Assembly (NCBI GenBank): GCA_947492475.1
Contig: CANLNM010000005.1
Location: 1-64,000, forward strand
Length of the DNA: 64,000 bases
DNA from: an uncultured Paracoccaceae bacterium
GTDB taxonomy: Bacteria > Pseudomonadota > Alphaproteobacteria > Rhodobacterales > Rhodobacteraceae
Direction of reading: 5' to 3'
A model generated the notes under the pieces. The model had not been told where the DNA came from, did no database searches, and was given only the letters and a program-made list of their open reading frames with translations. A program made the position numbers and the translations under genes. This document shows positions 1-8,050 of the stretch, in pieces. Position 1 is the first letter of the stretch. Every line of letters starts with the position of its first letter.

Positions 1-327
1 GTGTTCCGCAACTACCAATGGGGTGCTGAAAAGCGCAACTCGACGCTGTGGTTTGACGACAACTTTGTTGGCACCGAGCTGGACCAACAAGTGTCCTATG
101 CCGGCATCGCGTCCGCCTGTGGCCTGAAAGGCGTGCAAGCGCGCACTCAGGACGAACTGACCGCGGCCCTGAACCAGGCTGTGATTGACCAGAAAAACGG
201 CATCACAACCCTGATCGAAGCCATGATCAACCAAGAACTCGGCGACCCATTCCGCCGCGACGCAATGAAAAAACCCGTCCAAGTCGCAGGGATTAACCCA
301 GACGACATGCAAAAAGAACAGGTTTGA
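1..327 (+). CDS. xsc: Sulfoacetaldehyde acetyltransferase, C-terminal part (window edge)
   Basis: Last 108 residues of a thiamine-diphosphate enzyme that converts sulfoacetaldehyde and phosphate to acetyl phosphate and sulfite in the cytoplasm, the central step of taurine and sulfoacetaldehyde breakdown. The segment (FRNYQWGAEKRNSTLWFDDN near its start, ending in a PFRRDAMKKPV-type tail) matches what I recall of the Xsc C-terminus. The gene is cut by the window edge; the family is near 590 residues, so base 1 (GTG) is an internal valine codon and not the start. The next gene, pta, begins 19 bases later and uses the acetyl phosphate product, which strongly supports the call. The identity rests on recalled family sequence and on context. 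Confidence 0.9.
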   Translation: MFRNYQWGAEKRNSTLWFDDNFVGTELDQQVSYAGIASACGLKGVQARTQDELTAALNQAVIDQKNGITTLIEAMINQELGDPFRRDAMKKPVQVAGINPDDMQKEQV

Positions 328-346
328 GATTGAAAGGAGGCCACAG

Positions 347-1360
347 ATGACAACATTTCCAACACTGGAAGAGTTACGGTCAAACGTGGCCTCTAACCCT
401 GCGATCATCGCCCTTTCTGAGGGCGGTGATCCACGCGTTATTGCCGGGGCTGTTGCGGCGCAACAGGCTGGTATCGCGCGTATTATTCTGGTCGGCCCCA
501 AGGCCGAAATCGAAGCAGGTCTGTCTGCCATTGGCGCGCAGGTTTCTGCGGATCTGATGATCCAGGACCCGGCCACGTCTGATTTGCACGACGAAATGGC
601 CGAAACATTTTTCCAATTGCGTCAACATAAAGGGGTTGATCGCGAAAAGGCCGCAGCGGTCGTTCGTGATCCTCTGGTGTTTGCGGCTTTGCTGGTCCGT
701 CTGGATCACGCGGCAGGCACCGTTGGCGGCGCAGTGGCCACCACATCCGATGTGGTCCGGGCCGCATTACAGGTGATTGGCAAAGCCAAAGACAGCCCCA
801 TCGTATCATCGTTTTTCCTGATGGCCCCACCTGCGGGCGCCGCGGAACCGGCCCGCCCGATGATCTATGCGGATTGTGGCTTGGTTATTGATCCATCTTC
901 GGACGATCAGGCCGCCATTGCTGCGGCGTCCTGTGCATCCTTGCGCGCATTGTCACTGGGCGAACCCAAAGTTGCGTTTCTATCCTTTTCCACCAAGGGC
1001 AGCGCCCGCCACCCCGCCGTGGACAAAGTGGCCAGCGCAGCGCAGACCTTTGCGGCGCAAAACCCAGACATCGCATCCGATGGTGAGTTGCAGTTTGACG
1101 CGGCGTTTATGCCCGCTGTTGGCAGCAAAAAGGCACCGGGTTCCGCTACGGCTGGACAGGCCAATGTGATGATTTTCCCATCGCTGGATGCGGGCAACAT
1201 TGCTTACAAAATTACCCAACGCATTGGCGGATATGCCGCCATCGGTCCGATCCTTCAGGGTCTGGCCAAACCTGCCAATGATCTGTCGCGCGGGTGCAGC
1301 GCGGATGATGTGACCATGATGATCGCAGTCACCGTTCGGCAGGCAAATAACAAGAATTGA
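347..1360 (+). CDS. pta: Phosphate acetyltransferase
   Basis: A 337-residue single-domain phosphotransacetylase (PTA_PTB fold) that turns acetyl phosphate plus CoA into acetyl-CoA. It lacks the N-terminal DRTGG/P-loop regions of long enterobacterial Pta, which is normal for the short type paired with xsc. Start: ATG at 347 behind a strong AAAGGAGG at 333-340. Conserved family segments are visible, for example VGGAVATTSDVVRAALQVIG around residue 125 and AYKITQRIGGYAAIGPILQG near the C-terminus. It lies directly behind xsc and in front of soeABC, so its job here is to drain Xsc-derived acetyl phosphate. A second, fused phosphotransacylase lies at 22174-23553. Confidence 0.93.
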   Translation: MTTFPTLEELRSNVASNPAIIALSEGGDPRVIAGAVAAQQAGIARIILVGPKAEIEAGLSAIGAQVSADLMIQDPATSDLHDEMAETFFQLRQHKGVDREKAAAVVRDPLVFAALLVRLDHAAGTVGGAVATTSDVVRAALQVIGKAKDSPIVSSFFLMAPPAGAAEPARPMIYADCGLVIDPSSDDQAAIAAASCASLRALSLGEPKVAFLSFSTKGSARHPAVDKVASAAQTFAAQNPDIASDGELQFDAAFMPAVGSKKAPGSATAGQANVMIFPSLDAGNIAYKITQRIGGYAAIGPILQGLAKPANDLSRGCSADDVTMMIAVTVRQANNKN

Positions 1361-1410
1361 TACACTTTACTCGGCGGACCGGCCCCGAGTATTGATACAC
1401 AATTGATACA
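1356..1410 (+). repeat. Three ATTGATACA repeats around a small hairpin, pta-soeA gap
   Basis: The pta-soeA junction contains ATTGATACAC at 1356-1365 (overlapping the pta stop), ATTGATACAC at 1391-1400 and ATTGATACA at 1402-1410, all in the same orientation. Between the first two copies an inverted repeat ACTCGG (1369-1374) / CCGAGT (1385-1390) can form a 6-bp stem. No T-run follows, so it does not look like an intrinsic terminator. It could be a protein-binding site for an internal promoter or an mRNA processing element; neither role can be decided from sequence. Confidence 0.5.
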
Positions 1411-1432
1411 AAGGCCGGAGGGGAGACCGACC

Positions 1433-4264
1433 ATGACGCATCAACCGAAGGTGAACCTGTCGCCCGTCGTTTCAGACGAAGTGCGCAAAACCACCTGCTA
1501 TATGTGTGCCTGCCGATGTGGCATCAATGTCCACATGAAAGAAGGCAAAGTTGCCTATATCGAGGGCAACCGCGATCATCCGGTCAACAAAGGTGTGCTT
1601 TGTGCCAAAGGCAGCGCCGGGATCATGCAGCATAACGCCCCGTCCCGTCTGCGTGCGCCCCTGAAACGGGTTGGCGAACGCGGATCGGGTGAATTCGAAG
1701 AAATCAGCTGGGACGAAGCCCTGACCATTGCGTCCGGTTGGCTGGAACCGCTGCGTGACAATGCCCCGGAAAAGCTGGCGTTTTTCACCGGGCGGGATCA
1801 ATCGCAATCCTTCACATCCTTTTGGGCCCAAAGCTTTGGCACGCCCAATTATGCGGCCCATGGCGGGTTTTGTTCGGTGAACATGGCCGCCGCTGGCATC
1901 TATACGATGGGCGGCGCGTTCTGGGAATTTGGTCAGCCGGATTGGGACCGCACCAAAATGGTGATGATCTTTGGTGTGGCCGAAGATCACGACAGCAACC
2001 CGATCAAAATGGGCATCGGCAACGCCAAAGGGCGCGGCGCCAAGATCATCGGCGTGAACCCGGTGCGGTCGGGCTATAACGCGGTTGCAGATGACTGGTT
2101 TGGCATCACACCCGGCACGGATGGGTTGATGATCCTTGCGTTGATTTATGAATTGTTCCGGGCGGGCAAACTGGATCTGGAATACCTCGCGCGGTTCACC
2201 AATGCGCCGGTTCTGTTGAATGCGGACCCGGACAGCCCCGATTACGGTCTGGCCATTCGCAATGACGAAGGCGTGCCGCAGGTTGTCGATGCGCGCAACG
2301 GTCAACTGGCGGATTGGAATGGCCAAGGCGTTGAACCCTATCTGAAAGGGTCGTGGCGTCATGGCGGCGTCACCCATCGGTCCGTGTTCCAACACATGGC
2401 CGAGCATTTCATGAACCCAGATCATGCCCCAGAAAATGTGGCGGACAAAACCGGTATTCCCGCCAACCGGATCAAGGCTTTGGCCGCCGAACTGGCCCGT
2501 GTGGCGTTTGATGAAGCGATTGAAATCGATCAGGAATGGACCGATTTCCGCGGCAAAAAACACGCCAAAATGGTGGGGCGTCCGGTGGCAATGCACGCCA
2601 TGCGCGGTATTTCCGCCCACTCCAACGGGTTCCAGACCTGCCGTGCGCTGCACATGCTGCAAATCGTGCTGGGCACCGTGGAAACCCCCGGCGGGATGCG
2701 GTTCAAACCGCCCTATCCCAAACCGTTCACCGCCCATCCTAAACCGCACGGCAAATCCGAACCCGGATCACCGCTGAACGGTCCTCATCTGGGCTTTGTG
2801 CATGGTCCAGAGGACCTGTTGCTGGACGATGACGGCAATCCAAAACGCATCGACAAAGCGTTTACCTGGGAAAACCCCATGTCGTCGCACGGCTTGATGC
2901 ATATGGTGATTTCCAACGCTCATGCGGGCGATCCTTATAAAATCGACACGCTGTTTATGTATATGGCGAACATGTCGTGGAATTCGTCGATGAACACGAC
3001 CGGCGTGATGGACATGCTGACCGACAAGGACGAAAACGGTGACTACGTCATTCCCCGGATCATCTATTCCGATGCGTATTCGTCCGAAATGGTCGCTTAT
3101 GCCGATCTGATCCTGCCCGACACCACCTATCTGGAACGCCACGATTGCATCAGTCTGCTAGATCGCCCGATCTGCGAAGCGGACGCCGTGGCCGACGCCA
3201 TCCGCTGGCCCGTTGTCGAACCAGATCGTGATGTGCGTGGGTTCCAATCCATGTTGTGTGATCTGGGTGCGCGTTTGAACCTGCCGGGCTTTGTGACCGA
3301 AGATGGTGAACAGAAATACGCCGATTACGCGGATTACATCACCAATCACATCCGTCGTCCGGGCATTGGTCCGCTGGCGGGCTGGCGCAAAGGCAGCGAT
3401 GGCGAAGCATCCCATGGACGCGGCGACGTGAATCCCGACCAGCTGGACGCTTATATTGAGAACGGCGGCTTCTGGATGGAACACGTCCCCGAAGAGGCGG
3501 CGTTTTTCAAACCTTTCAACATGGCCTATCAGGATTGGGCGGTGAAAATGGGCTTCTTTGACAGCCCTCAGCCTTATATCTTTGATCTTTATTCCGAACC
3601 GATGCGCCGGTTCCAATTGGCCGCCGAAGGCCATGGCCGTGTGCAGCCACCCGATCATCTGCGTCCCCAGATCAAAAAGGTCATGGCGCCTTTGCCGATC
3701 TGGTATGAACCGTTGTCAGATGCCGGGTCCACCGAATATGACGTGCATGCCCTGACACAGCGCCCGATGGCGATGTATCACAGCTGGGGGTCACAAAACG
3801 CGTGGCTGCGCCAGCTACACGGCCGCAACCCGCTGTATTTGCCCACAAATATCTGGGAAAAGCACGGATTTAAGACAGAAGGCGAATGGGCACGGGTCAC
3901 ATCCCCGCATGGGTCCATCACCATCCCAGTCGCGCATATGGCCGCGCTGAACCCCAACACAGTCTGGACATGGAACGCGATCGGTAAACGTCGCGGCGCT
4001 TGGGCGCTGGATGAAAACGCCCCCGAAGCCACCAAAGGGTTCTTGCTCAATCACGTGATCCATGAATTGTTGCCCCCCAAAGGCGATGGGTTGCGCTGGT
4101 CCAATTCCGATCCGATCACCGGTCAGGCCGCGTGGTTTGATCTGAAGGTCAAAATTGAAAAGGTCGACGCCCCAGAGGTCGCGATCCCGGATCACGCCCC
4201 GATCAAATCCCCGGTCGGCAAAGGCCCGGATCAACTGGCTTGGAACGTCGGAGGCAAAAAATGA
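1433..4264 (+). CDS. soeA: Sulfite dehydrogenase (quinone), molybdopterin subunit SoeA
   Basis: A 943-residue molybdopterin oxidoreductase of the DMSO-reductase superfamily. An N-terminal [4Fe-4S] motif is seen at C22-x2-C25-x3-C29 and C57 (CYMCACRCG, then GVLCAKG), followed by molybdopterin and C-terminal dinucleotide-binding domains. There is no twin-arginine signal, which fits the cytoplasm-facing SoeABC complex known from Allochromatium and Ruegeria. Start: ATG 1433, preceded by GGAGGGGAG at 1417-1425; an upstream in-frame TTG at 1403 is less likely. It overlaps soeB by ATGA. Position behind xsc-pta indicates oxidation of the sulfite released by Xsc. Related formate, thiosulfate or polysulfide enzymes share the fold; the context decides the call. 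Confidence 0.88.
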   Translation: MTHQPKVNLSPVVSDEVRKTTCYMCACRCGINVHMKEGKVAYIEGNRDHPVNKGVLCAKGSAGIMQHNAPSRLRAPLKRVGERGSGEFEEISWDEALTIASGWLEPLRDNAPEKLAFFTGRDQSQSFTSFWAQSFGTPNYAAHGGFCSVNMAAAGIYTMGGAFWEFGQPDWDRTKMVMIFGVAEDHDSNPIKMGIGNAKGRGAKIIGVNPVRSGYNAVADDWFGITPGTDGLMILALIYELFRAGKLDLEYLARFTNAPVLLNADPDSPDYGLAIRNDEGVPQVVDARNGQLADWNGQGVEPYLKGSWRHGGVTHRSVFQHMAEHFMNPDHAPENVADKTGIPANRIKALAAELARVAFDEAIEIDQEWTDFRGKKHAKMVGRPVAMHAMRGISAHSNGFQTCRALHMLQIVLGTVETPGGMRFKPPYPKPFTAHPKPHGKSEPGSPLNGPHLGFVHGPEDLLLDDDGNPKRIDKAFTWENPMSSHGLMHMVISNAHAGDPYKIDTLFMYMANMSWNSSMNTTGVMDMLTDKDENGDYVIPRIIYSDAYSSEMVAYADLILPDTTYLERHDCISLLDRPICEADAVADAIRWPVVEPDRDVRGFQSMLCDLGARLNLPGFVTEDGEQKYADYADYITNHIRRPGIGPLAGWRKGSDGEASHGRGDVNPDQLDAYIENGGFWMEHVPEEAAFFKPFNMAYQDWAVKMGFFDSPQPYIFDLYSEPMRRFQLAAEGHGRVQPPDHLRPQIKKVMAPLPIWYEPLSDAGSTEYDVHALTQRPMAMYHSWGSQNAWLRQLHGRNPLYLPTNIWEKHGFKTEGEWARVTSPHGSITIPVAHMAALNPNTVWTWNAIGKRRGAWALDENAPEATKGFLLNHVIHELLPPKGDGLRWSNSDPITGQAAWFDLKVKIEKVDAPEVAIPDHAPIKSPVGKGPDQLAWNVGGKK

Positions 4265-5031
4265 CCCAACTTCCTGCAACCACAACCCGCAAACTTGGTC
4301 TTGTGATCGATCTGGACACGTGCGTGGGCTGTCATGCCTGCGTGATTTCCTGCAAAGGCTGGAACACCGAAAACTATGGCGCGCCGCTGGCAGATCAGGA
4401 CCCTTATGGGGCCAATCCCCAGGGCACGTTCCTGAACCGGGTGCATTCCTTTGAAATCACCCCCAAAGAAGGCACCGCCAAACTGGTGCATTTCCCCAAA
4501 TCCTGCCTGCATTGCGAAGACGCGCCCTGTGTGACCGTCTGCCCCACCGGCGCCAGCTACAAACGGGTCGAAGACGGTATCGTTCTGGTCAACGAAGACA
4601 ATTGCATCGGCTGTGGTCTATGTGCGTGGTCCTGCCCCTACGGCGCGCGCGAAATGGACATGACCGAAAACGTGATGAAGAAATGCACCCTGTGTGTGGA
4701 TCGGATTTACAACGAAAACCTGCCCGAAATTGACCGTGAACCGGCCTGTGTGCGCACCTGCCCCGCTGGTGCCCGCCATTTCGGGGATTTCAACGATCCC
4801 GACAGCAATGTATCGACCCTGTCGCGTGAACGTGGCGGTATGGATTTGATGCCTGAAATGGGCACCAAACCGGTCAATAAATACCTGCCCCCGCGCCCCA
4901 AGGACGAAGCGATTGATATCCTCGCGCCCTTCCTTGATCCCGTTGCAGAAGAACCCCAAGGCTTCCTCGGATGGCTTGATCGCAAATTGGGCGCCCTGCC
5001 CGGTGCCACCCCAAAAGAGGGAGAAAACTAA
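4261..5031 (+). CDS. soeB: Sulfite dehydrogenase iron-sulfur subunit SoeB
   Basis: A 256-residue ferredoxin-like electron-transfer subunit of the DmsB/NrfC type. Four cysteine groups for four [4Fe-4S] clusters are visible: CVGCHACVISC (C21, C24, C27, C31), CLHCEDAPCVTVCP, CIGCGLCAWSCP and CTLC with a later CVRTCP. It would pass electrons from the SoeA molybdenum site to the membrane subunit SoeC. Start: ATG 4261, overlapping the soeA stop as ATGA, with GGAGG at 4249-4253; an earlier in-frame TTG at 4240 would put the start before that ribosome site. The soeC start overlaps its stop as TAATG. Confidence 0.9.
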   Translation: MTQLPATTTRKLGLVIDLDTCVGCHACVISCKGWNTENYGAPLADQDPYGANPQGTFLNRVHSFEITPKEGTAKLVHFPKSCLHCEDAPCVTVCPTGASYKRVEDGIVLVNEDNCIGCGLCAWSCPYGAREMDMTENVMKKCTLCVDRIYNENLPEIDREPACVRTCPAGARHFGDFNDPDSNVSTLSRERGGMDLMPEMGTKPVNKYLPPRPKDEAIDILAPFLDPVAEEPQGFLGWLDRKLGALPGATPKEGEN

Positions 5032-5909
5032 TGCATCCCGCACGTTCCGTCATCCTCTTTACCACGTTTTCTGGCATCGGTTTTGGCCTGTTATTCTGGC
5101 TGGGCCTTGGCCTGCCTGCACCAACTGGCGGCGTCGCCTTTGTGTTCTTTGCGCTGGCTTACCTGATGTCTGTCGGCGGCTTGCTGGCTTCTGCGTTTCA
5201 TCTGGGCCATCCTGAACGCGCGCTAAAGGCGTTTACCCAGTGGCGCAGTTCCTGGTTGTCACGCGAAGGGGTCTGTTCGGTTGCCGCGTTGATCGTTATG
5301 GCGATCTATGGCGCCGGTCTGGTCTTTGCGGGCACACAATGGGTTGCGATCGGCATAATCGGCGCGATCCTGTCGCTTGGCACGATTTTTACAACGTCGA
5401 TGATCTATAATCAGTTGAAAACCATCCCGCGATGGCACCACTGGTCTACCCCTTTGATGTTCCTGACATTTTCCCTAGCAGGCGGCGCGCTATTTGCAGG
5501 CCAGATCAAACTGGCATTGCCGCTGCTGGCCATTTCCGGCACGGTGCAATTGCTGAACTGGATCGCTGGCGACAAGGCGTTGCAAGCCTCTGGATCGACC
5601 ATCGCCACCGCCACGGGGCTGGGCAATATCGGGTCCGTGCGGGCGTTTGAACCGCCCCATACAGGCACTAACTATCTGATGAACGAAATGGTCTATCGGG
5701 TGGCGCGCAAGCGCGCGGCACAATTGCGGATCATCGCGCTGTTCCTCGGATTTGGCCTGCCGATTGCGCTGTTATTGCTGCCGGTTGGCCATTGGATTGG
5801 TGCATTGGCAGCGATCAGCCACATTGCTGGCATTCTGGCCAGTCGCTGGCTATTCTTTGCGCAGGCGGAACATGTGGTTGGGCTTTATTATGGTGCAAAG
5901 CCCGCCTGA
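5031..5909 (+). CDS. soeC: Sulfite dehydrogenase membrane anchor SoeC (DmsC family)
   Basis: A 292-residue integral membrane protein with about eight hydrophobic segments from the N-terminus (FSGIGFGLLFWLGLGL) onward, typical of DmsC-family quinone-reacting anchors. It would hold SoeAB on the cytoplasmic face and deliver sulfite electrons to the quinone pool. It is the third gene of the soeABC unit, with its ATG sharing one base with the soeB stop. After its stop there is a short repeat block and an intrinsic terminator, so the xsc-pta-soeABC transcript probably ends there. Confidence 0.88.
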   Translation: MHPARSVILFTTFSGIGFGLLFWLGLGLPAPTGGVAFVFFALAYLMSVGGLLASAFHLGHPERALKAFTQWRSSWLSREGVCSVAALIVMAIYGAGLVFAGTQWVAIGIIGAILSLGTIFTTSMIYNQLKTIPRWHHWSTPLMFLTFSLAGGALFAGQIKLALPLLAISGTVQLLNWIAGDKALQASGSTIATATGLGNIGSVRAFEPPHTGTNYLMNEMVYRVARKRAAQLRIIALFLGFGLPIALLLLPVGHWIGALAAISHIAGILASRWLFFAQAEHVVGLYYGAKPA

Positions 5910-5960
5910 TTTTAGTTGGTCCAAATACGCAGATCATAGGGCGCAGCGAACGTCGCCCAA

Positions 5961-5995
5961 ACGATTAAACCTGACGATTAAACCAAACGATTAAG
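5961..5995 (+). repeat. Three tandem ACGATTAA units after soeC
   Basis: ACGATTAAAC occurs at 5961-5970 and 5974-5983, and ACGATTAAG at 5987-5995, giving a 13-base period. The block sits between the soeC stop and the terminator hairpin. No function is visible; it may be a replication-slippage product or a binding site. Confidence 0.55.
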
Positions 5996-5998
5996 AAA

Positions 5999-6033
5999 GG
6001 GCGCTGGACCATCTTGGTTCCAGCGCCCTTTTT
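5999..6033 (+). terminator. Intrinsic terminator after soeC
   Basis: GGGCGCTGGA (5999-6008) pairs perfectly with TCCAGCGCCC (6019-6028), giving a 10-bp GC-rich stem with a 10-base loop, followed by TTTTT at 6029-6033. On the minus strand the stem is followed by TTTCTT, so it may also stop transcription of the ABC ATPase gene converging from the right. Confidence 0.85.
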
Positions 6034-6049
6034 GCATTCTAAATCTCGA

Positions 6050-7102
6050 TCAGCGCAGACGCTGTTCGGATTGCGCATCAAACAAGAAGATGCGCGATGG
6101 TTCGATGCTCAGGCCCACTTTGTCGCCGATAGAGCTGCGTTTATCGCCCCGCTCTTCGACCACCAGTTTTTCACCGGTTGCAGCCGTCAGATAGGCATAG
6201 GACACTCCGCCAAGACTTTCGGTCAGCTCAACAGTGTGGGTGTCGCCAGCGGCCAGCACCAAATGTTCGGGACGTAGGCCAACCAGCACCGACTGACCCT
6301 CAATCGCTTCGCCCACAGACGGCAATGCACCGCCATAGCCAGGCACATCGACTTGGTCGCCTTTGACGGTGCCGTTGACGAAATTCATCGACGGCGACCC
6401 GATAAAGCCCGCAACAAACCGGTTGTCGGGATCACGATACAGATCCATCGGCGCGCCAACCTGTTCGATATTCCCAGCCCGCAGCACAACGATTTTGTCG
6501 GCCAAGGTCATGGCTTCGACCTGATCATGGGTCACATAGATCATGGTTGCGCCGATTTCTTTGTGCAGACGCGCGATTTCGACCCGCATTTCCACCCGCA
6601 ATTCAGCGTCCAGGTTCGACAATGGTTCATCAAACAGGAACACTTCGGGGCCGCGAACAATCGCCCGACCAATCGATACCCGCTGACGCTGACCACCCGA
6701 CAAAGCGGCGGGTTTGCGTTTCAGATAATCGTCCAGTTTCAGGATGCGGCTGGCCTCAGCCACTTTGGCTTCGATCTCATCTTTGGCGACGCCATTCATG
6801 CGCAGGCCAAACCCCATGTTTTCCTTGACCGTCATATGCGGATAAAGCGCATAGGTCTGGAACACCATTGACACGCCGCGCCGCGCTGGATCCATATGGG
6901 TCACATCCCGTTCCCCAATCGAAACGGCCCCGCCGGTGGTTTCTTCGAGCCCGGCAACCATGCGCAGCAATGTGGATTTACCACAGCCCGACGGCCCAAC
7001 AAAAACGCAGAATTCCCCATCTTCGATTTGCAGGTCGATGCCATGGATCACTTCCACGTCACCGTATTTCTTGACAACATTCTTTAAGACGACGCCAGAC
7101 AT
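6050..7102 (-). CDS. Sugar ABC transporter ATP-binding protein (MalK/UgpC/MsmK type)
   Basis: A 350-residue ABC ATPase for a CUT1-type carbohydrate importer. Walker A GPSGCGKST is at residues 36-44, then the signature LSGGQRQRV, Walker B VFLFDEPLSNLD and the switch histidine in THDQVEAM. The C-terminal 110 residues form the OB/TOBE-type regulatory domain (VGLRPEHL). The matching binding protein and permeases are at 8051-11233 on the other strand, so the transporter is split across the divergent promoter, with the ATPase downstream of the IclR gene (11-base gap). Such ATPases can serve several importers. Confidence 0.92.
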   Translation of the reverse strand: MSGVVLKNVVKKYGDVEVIHGIDLQIEDGEFCVFVGPSGCGKSTLLRMVAGLEETTGGAVSIGERDVTHMDPARRGVSMVFQTYALYPHMTVKENMGFGLRMNGVAKDEIEAKVAEASRILKLDDYLKRKPAALSGGQRQRVSIGRAIVRGPEVFLFDEPLSNLDAELRVEMRVEIARLHKEIGATMIYVTHDQVEAMTLADKIVVLRAGNIEQVGAPMDLYRDPDNRFVAGFIGSPSMNFVNGTVKGDQVDVPGYGGALPSVGEAIEGQSVLVGLRPEHLVLAAGDTHTVELTESLGGVSYAYLTAATGEKLVVEERGDKRSSIGDKVGLSIEPSRIFLFDAQSEQRLR

Positions 7103-7113
7103 GTTTGGACCTT

Positions 7114-7902
7114 TCAGTTAGTTTTTTGAGTGTCGGGGAAATGCCAATTGGCGGCATCTGTGGCGATTTTTTGCGCCGTTTCCCGAATTTGCGGAACCAG
7201 GCGTTCTAGCCCTGCGAGATTCGTGCGCCGCATCGTTGATGTCACCGACAAAGCACCCAGCGCACGGCCTTGTTCGGTTAGGATTGGAACGGCGACACAT
7301 ATAATGCCGGGTTCATGTTCTTCTCGGTCAAACCCATAGCCACTTTCACGGATCGCCTGCACATCCTGCATCAGGCTGTCGCGATTGGCCAATGTGGCCG
7401 ACGTAAATCGGTGATAGCTTTGTTGGTCTAAAACGGTGCTCAGCTCTTCTTCGGGCAGATAGGCCAGCATGACTTTGCCAACGCCCGTACAATAGGCCGG
7501 GCCAACTTTGCCAGCCGAGGAATACATCTGAACCGGTTCGGCGGGGTTGCGTTTGTCGACATATAAGACATGTGCGTGATCCAACTGGGCCAGATGCACG
7601 GTTTCGCCAACCGCTTCGCTCAGGGAATCCAAATAGGGGCGCGCAATCGGCGCAAGCGATGCCTGCGCCCAAGCCGTATGCGCAAGACGCACCAATCGCA
7701 GCCCCGGCGTATAGGTTTGCCGATCTTCGTCATACGAAAGCATCCGCTGATTCGTTAAGGTTTGGACAAATCGATAAAGCGTCGCTTTTGGGAATGCCGA
7801 GCCTTCTAATAATTCACCGAAACGGACGGGGCGGCCAAAATCTGCCACCTGATCAAGCACTTCCAGTGCCTTCCCTACGGTTCCGTCGCTGGATCCAGCC
7901 AT
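7114..7902 (-). CDS. IclR-family transcriptional regulator
   Basis: A 262-residue regulator with an N-terminal winged helix-turn-helix (about residues 8-70; KATLYRFVQTL looks like the recognition helix region) and a C-terminal IclR effector domain (about 85-255). Start: ATG 7902 behind GGGAGGG. It faces away from the galactoside transport and hydrolase genes and precedes the ABC ATPase, so it most likely controls the whole divergent region in response to galactose, galactonate or a keto-acid intermediate. The effector cannot be read from sequence. A candidate operator is at 8004-8020. Confidence 0.9.
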   Translation of the reverse strand: MAGSSDGTVGKALEVLDQVADFGRPVRFGELLEGSAFPKATLYRFVQTLTNQRMLSYDEDRQTYTPGLRLVRLAHTAWAQASLAPIARPYLDSLSEAVGETVHLAQLDHAHVLYVDKRNPAEPVQMYSSAGKVGPAYCTGVGKVMLAYLPEEELSTVLDQQSYHRFTSATLANRDSLMQDVQAIRESGYGFDREEHEPGIICVAVPILTEQGRALGALSVTSTMRRTNLAGLERLVPQIRETAQKIATDAANWHFPDTQKTN

Positions 7903-7954
7903 AAATTTCCCTCCCTCAAGGCGATCAAATCCCTCTGCATTGACCGCTTGCCTG

Positions 7955-7985
7955 TTGACAACCTTAGGCGAAAGGGCATTATGAT
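7955..7985 (+). promoter_or_regulatory. Candidate promoter for the galactoside operon
   Basis: A perfect TTGACA at 7955-7960 is followed by ATTATGAT; reading the -10 as TATGAT (7980-7985) gives a 19-base spacer, and as ATTATG gives 17. It lies 66 bases upstream of the binding-protein start, in the gap between that gene and the divergent IclR gene. The spacing makes the exact -10 uncertain. Confidence 0.5.
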
Positions 7986-8003
7986 TTCAATATCCAAAAC
8001 CAA

Positions 8004-8020
8004 GTTTCATTATTTGGAAC
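8004..8020 (+). promoter_or_regulatory. Candidate IclR-family operator
   Basis: GTTTCA-TTATT-TGGAAC is a 17-base imperfect palindrome (5 of 6 half-site positions match). It resembles the short palindromes bound by IclR-family proteins and lies just downstream of the candidate promoter and 30 bases before the binding-protein ATG, a position suited to repression. Assignment to the adjacent IclR gene is inference. Confidence 0.45.
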
Positions 8021-8050
8021 TTGTTCGGTGGAAGCAAAAGGGAGGATACC

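Noticed and set aside
1472-2749. 425-residue open frame on the minus strand inside soeA
   Set aside because: It is antisense to a clearly coding gene, has no recognisable domain and arises from the codon bias of soeA.
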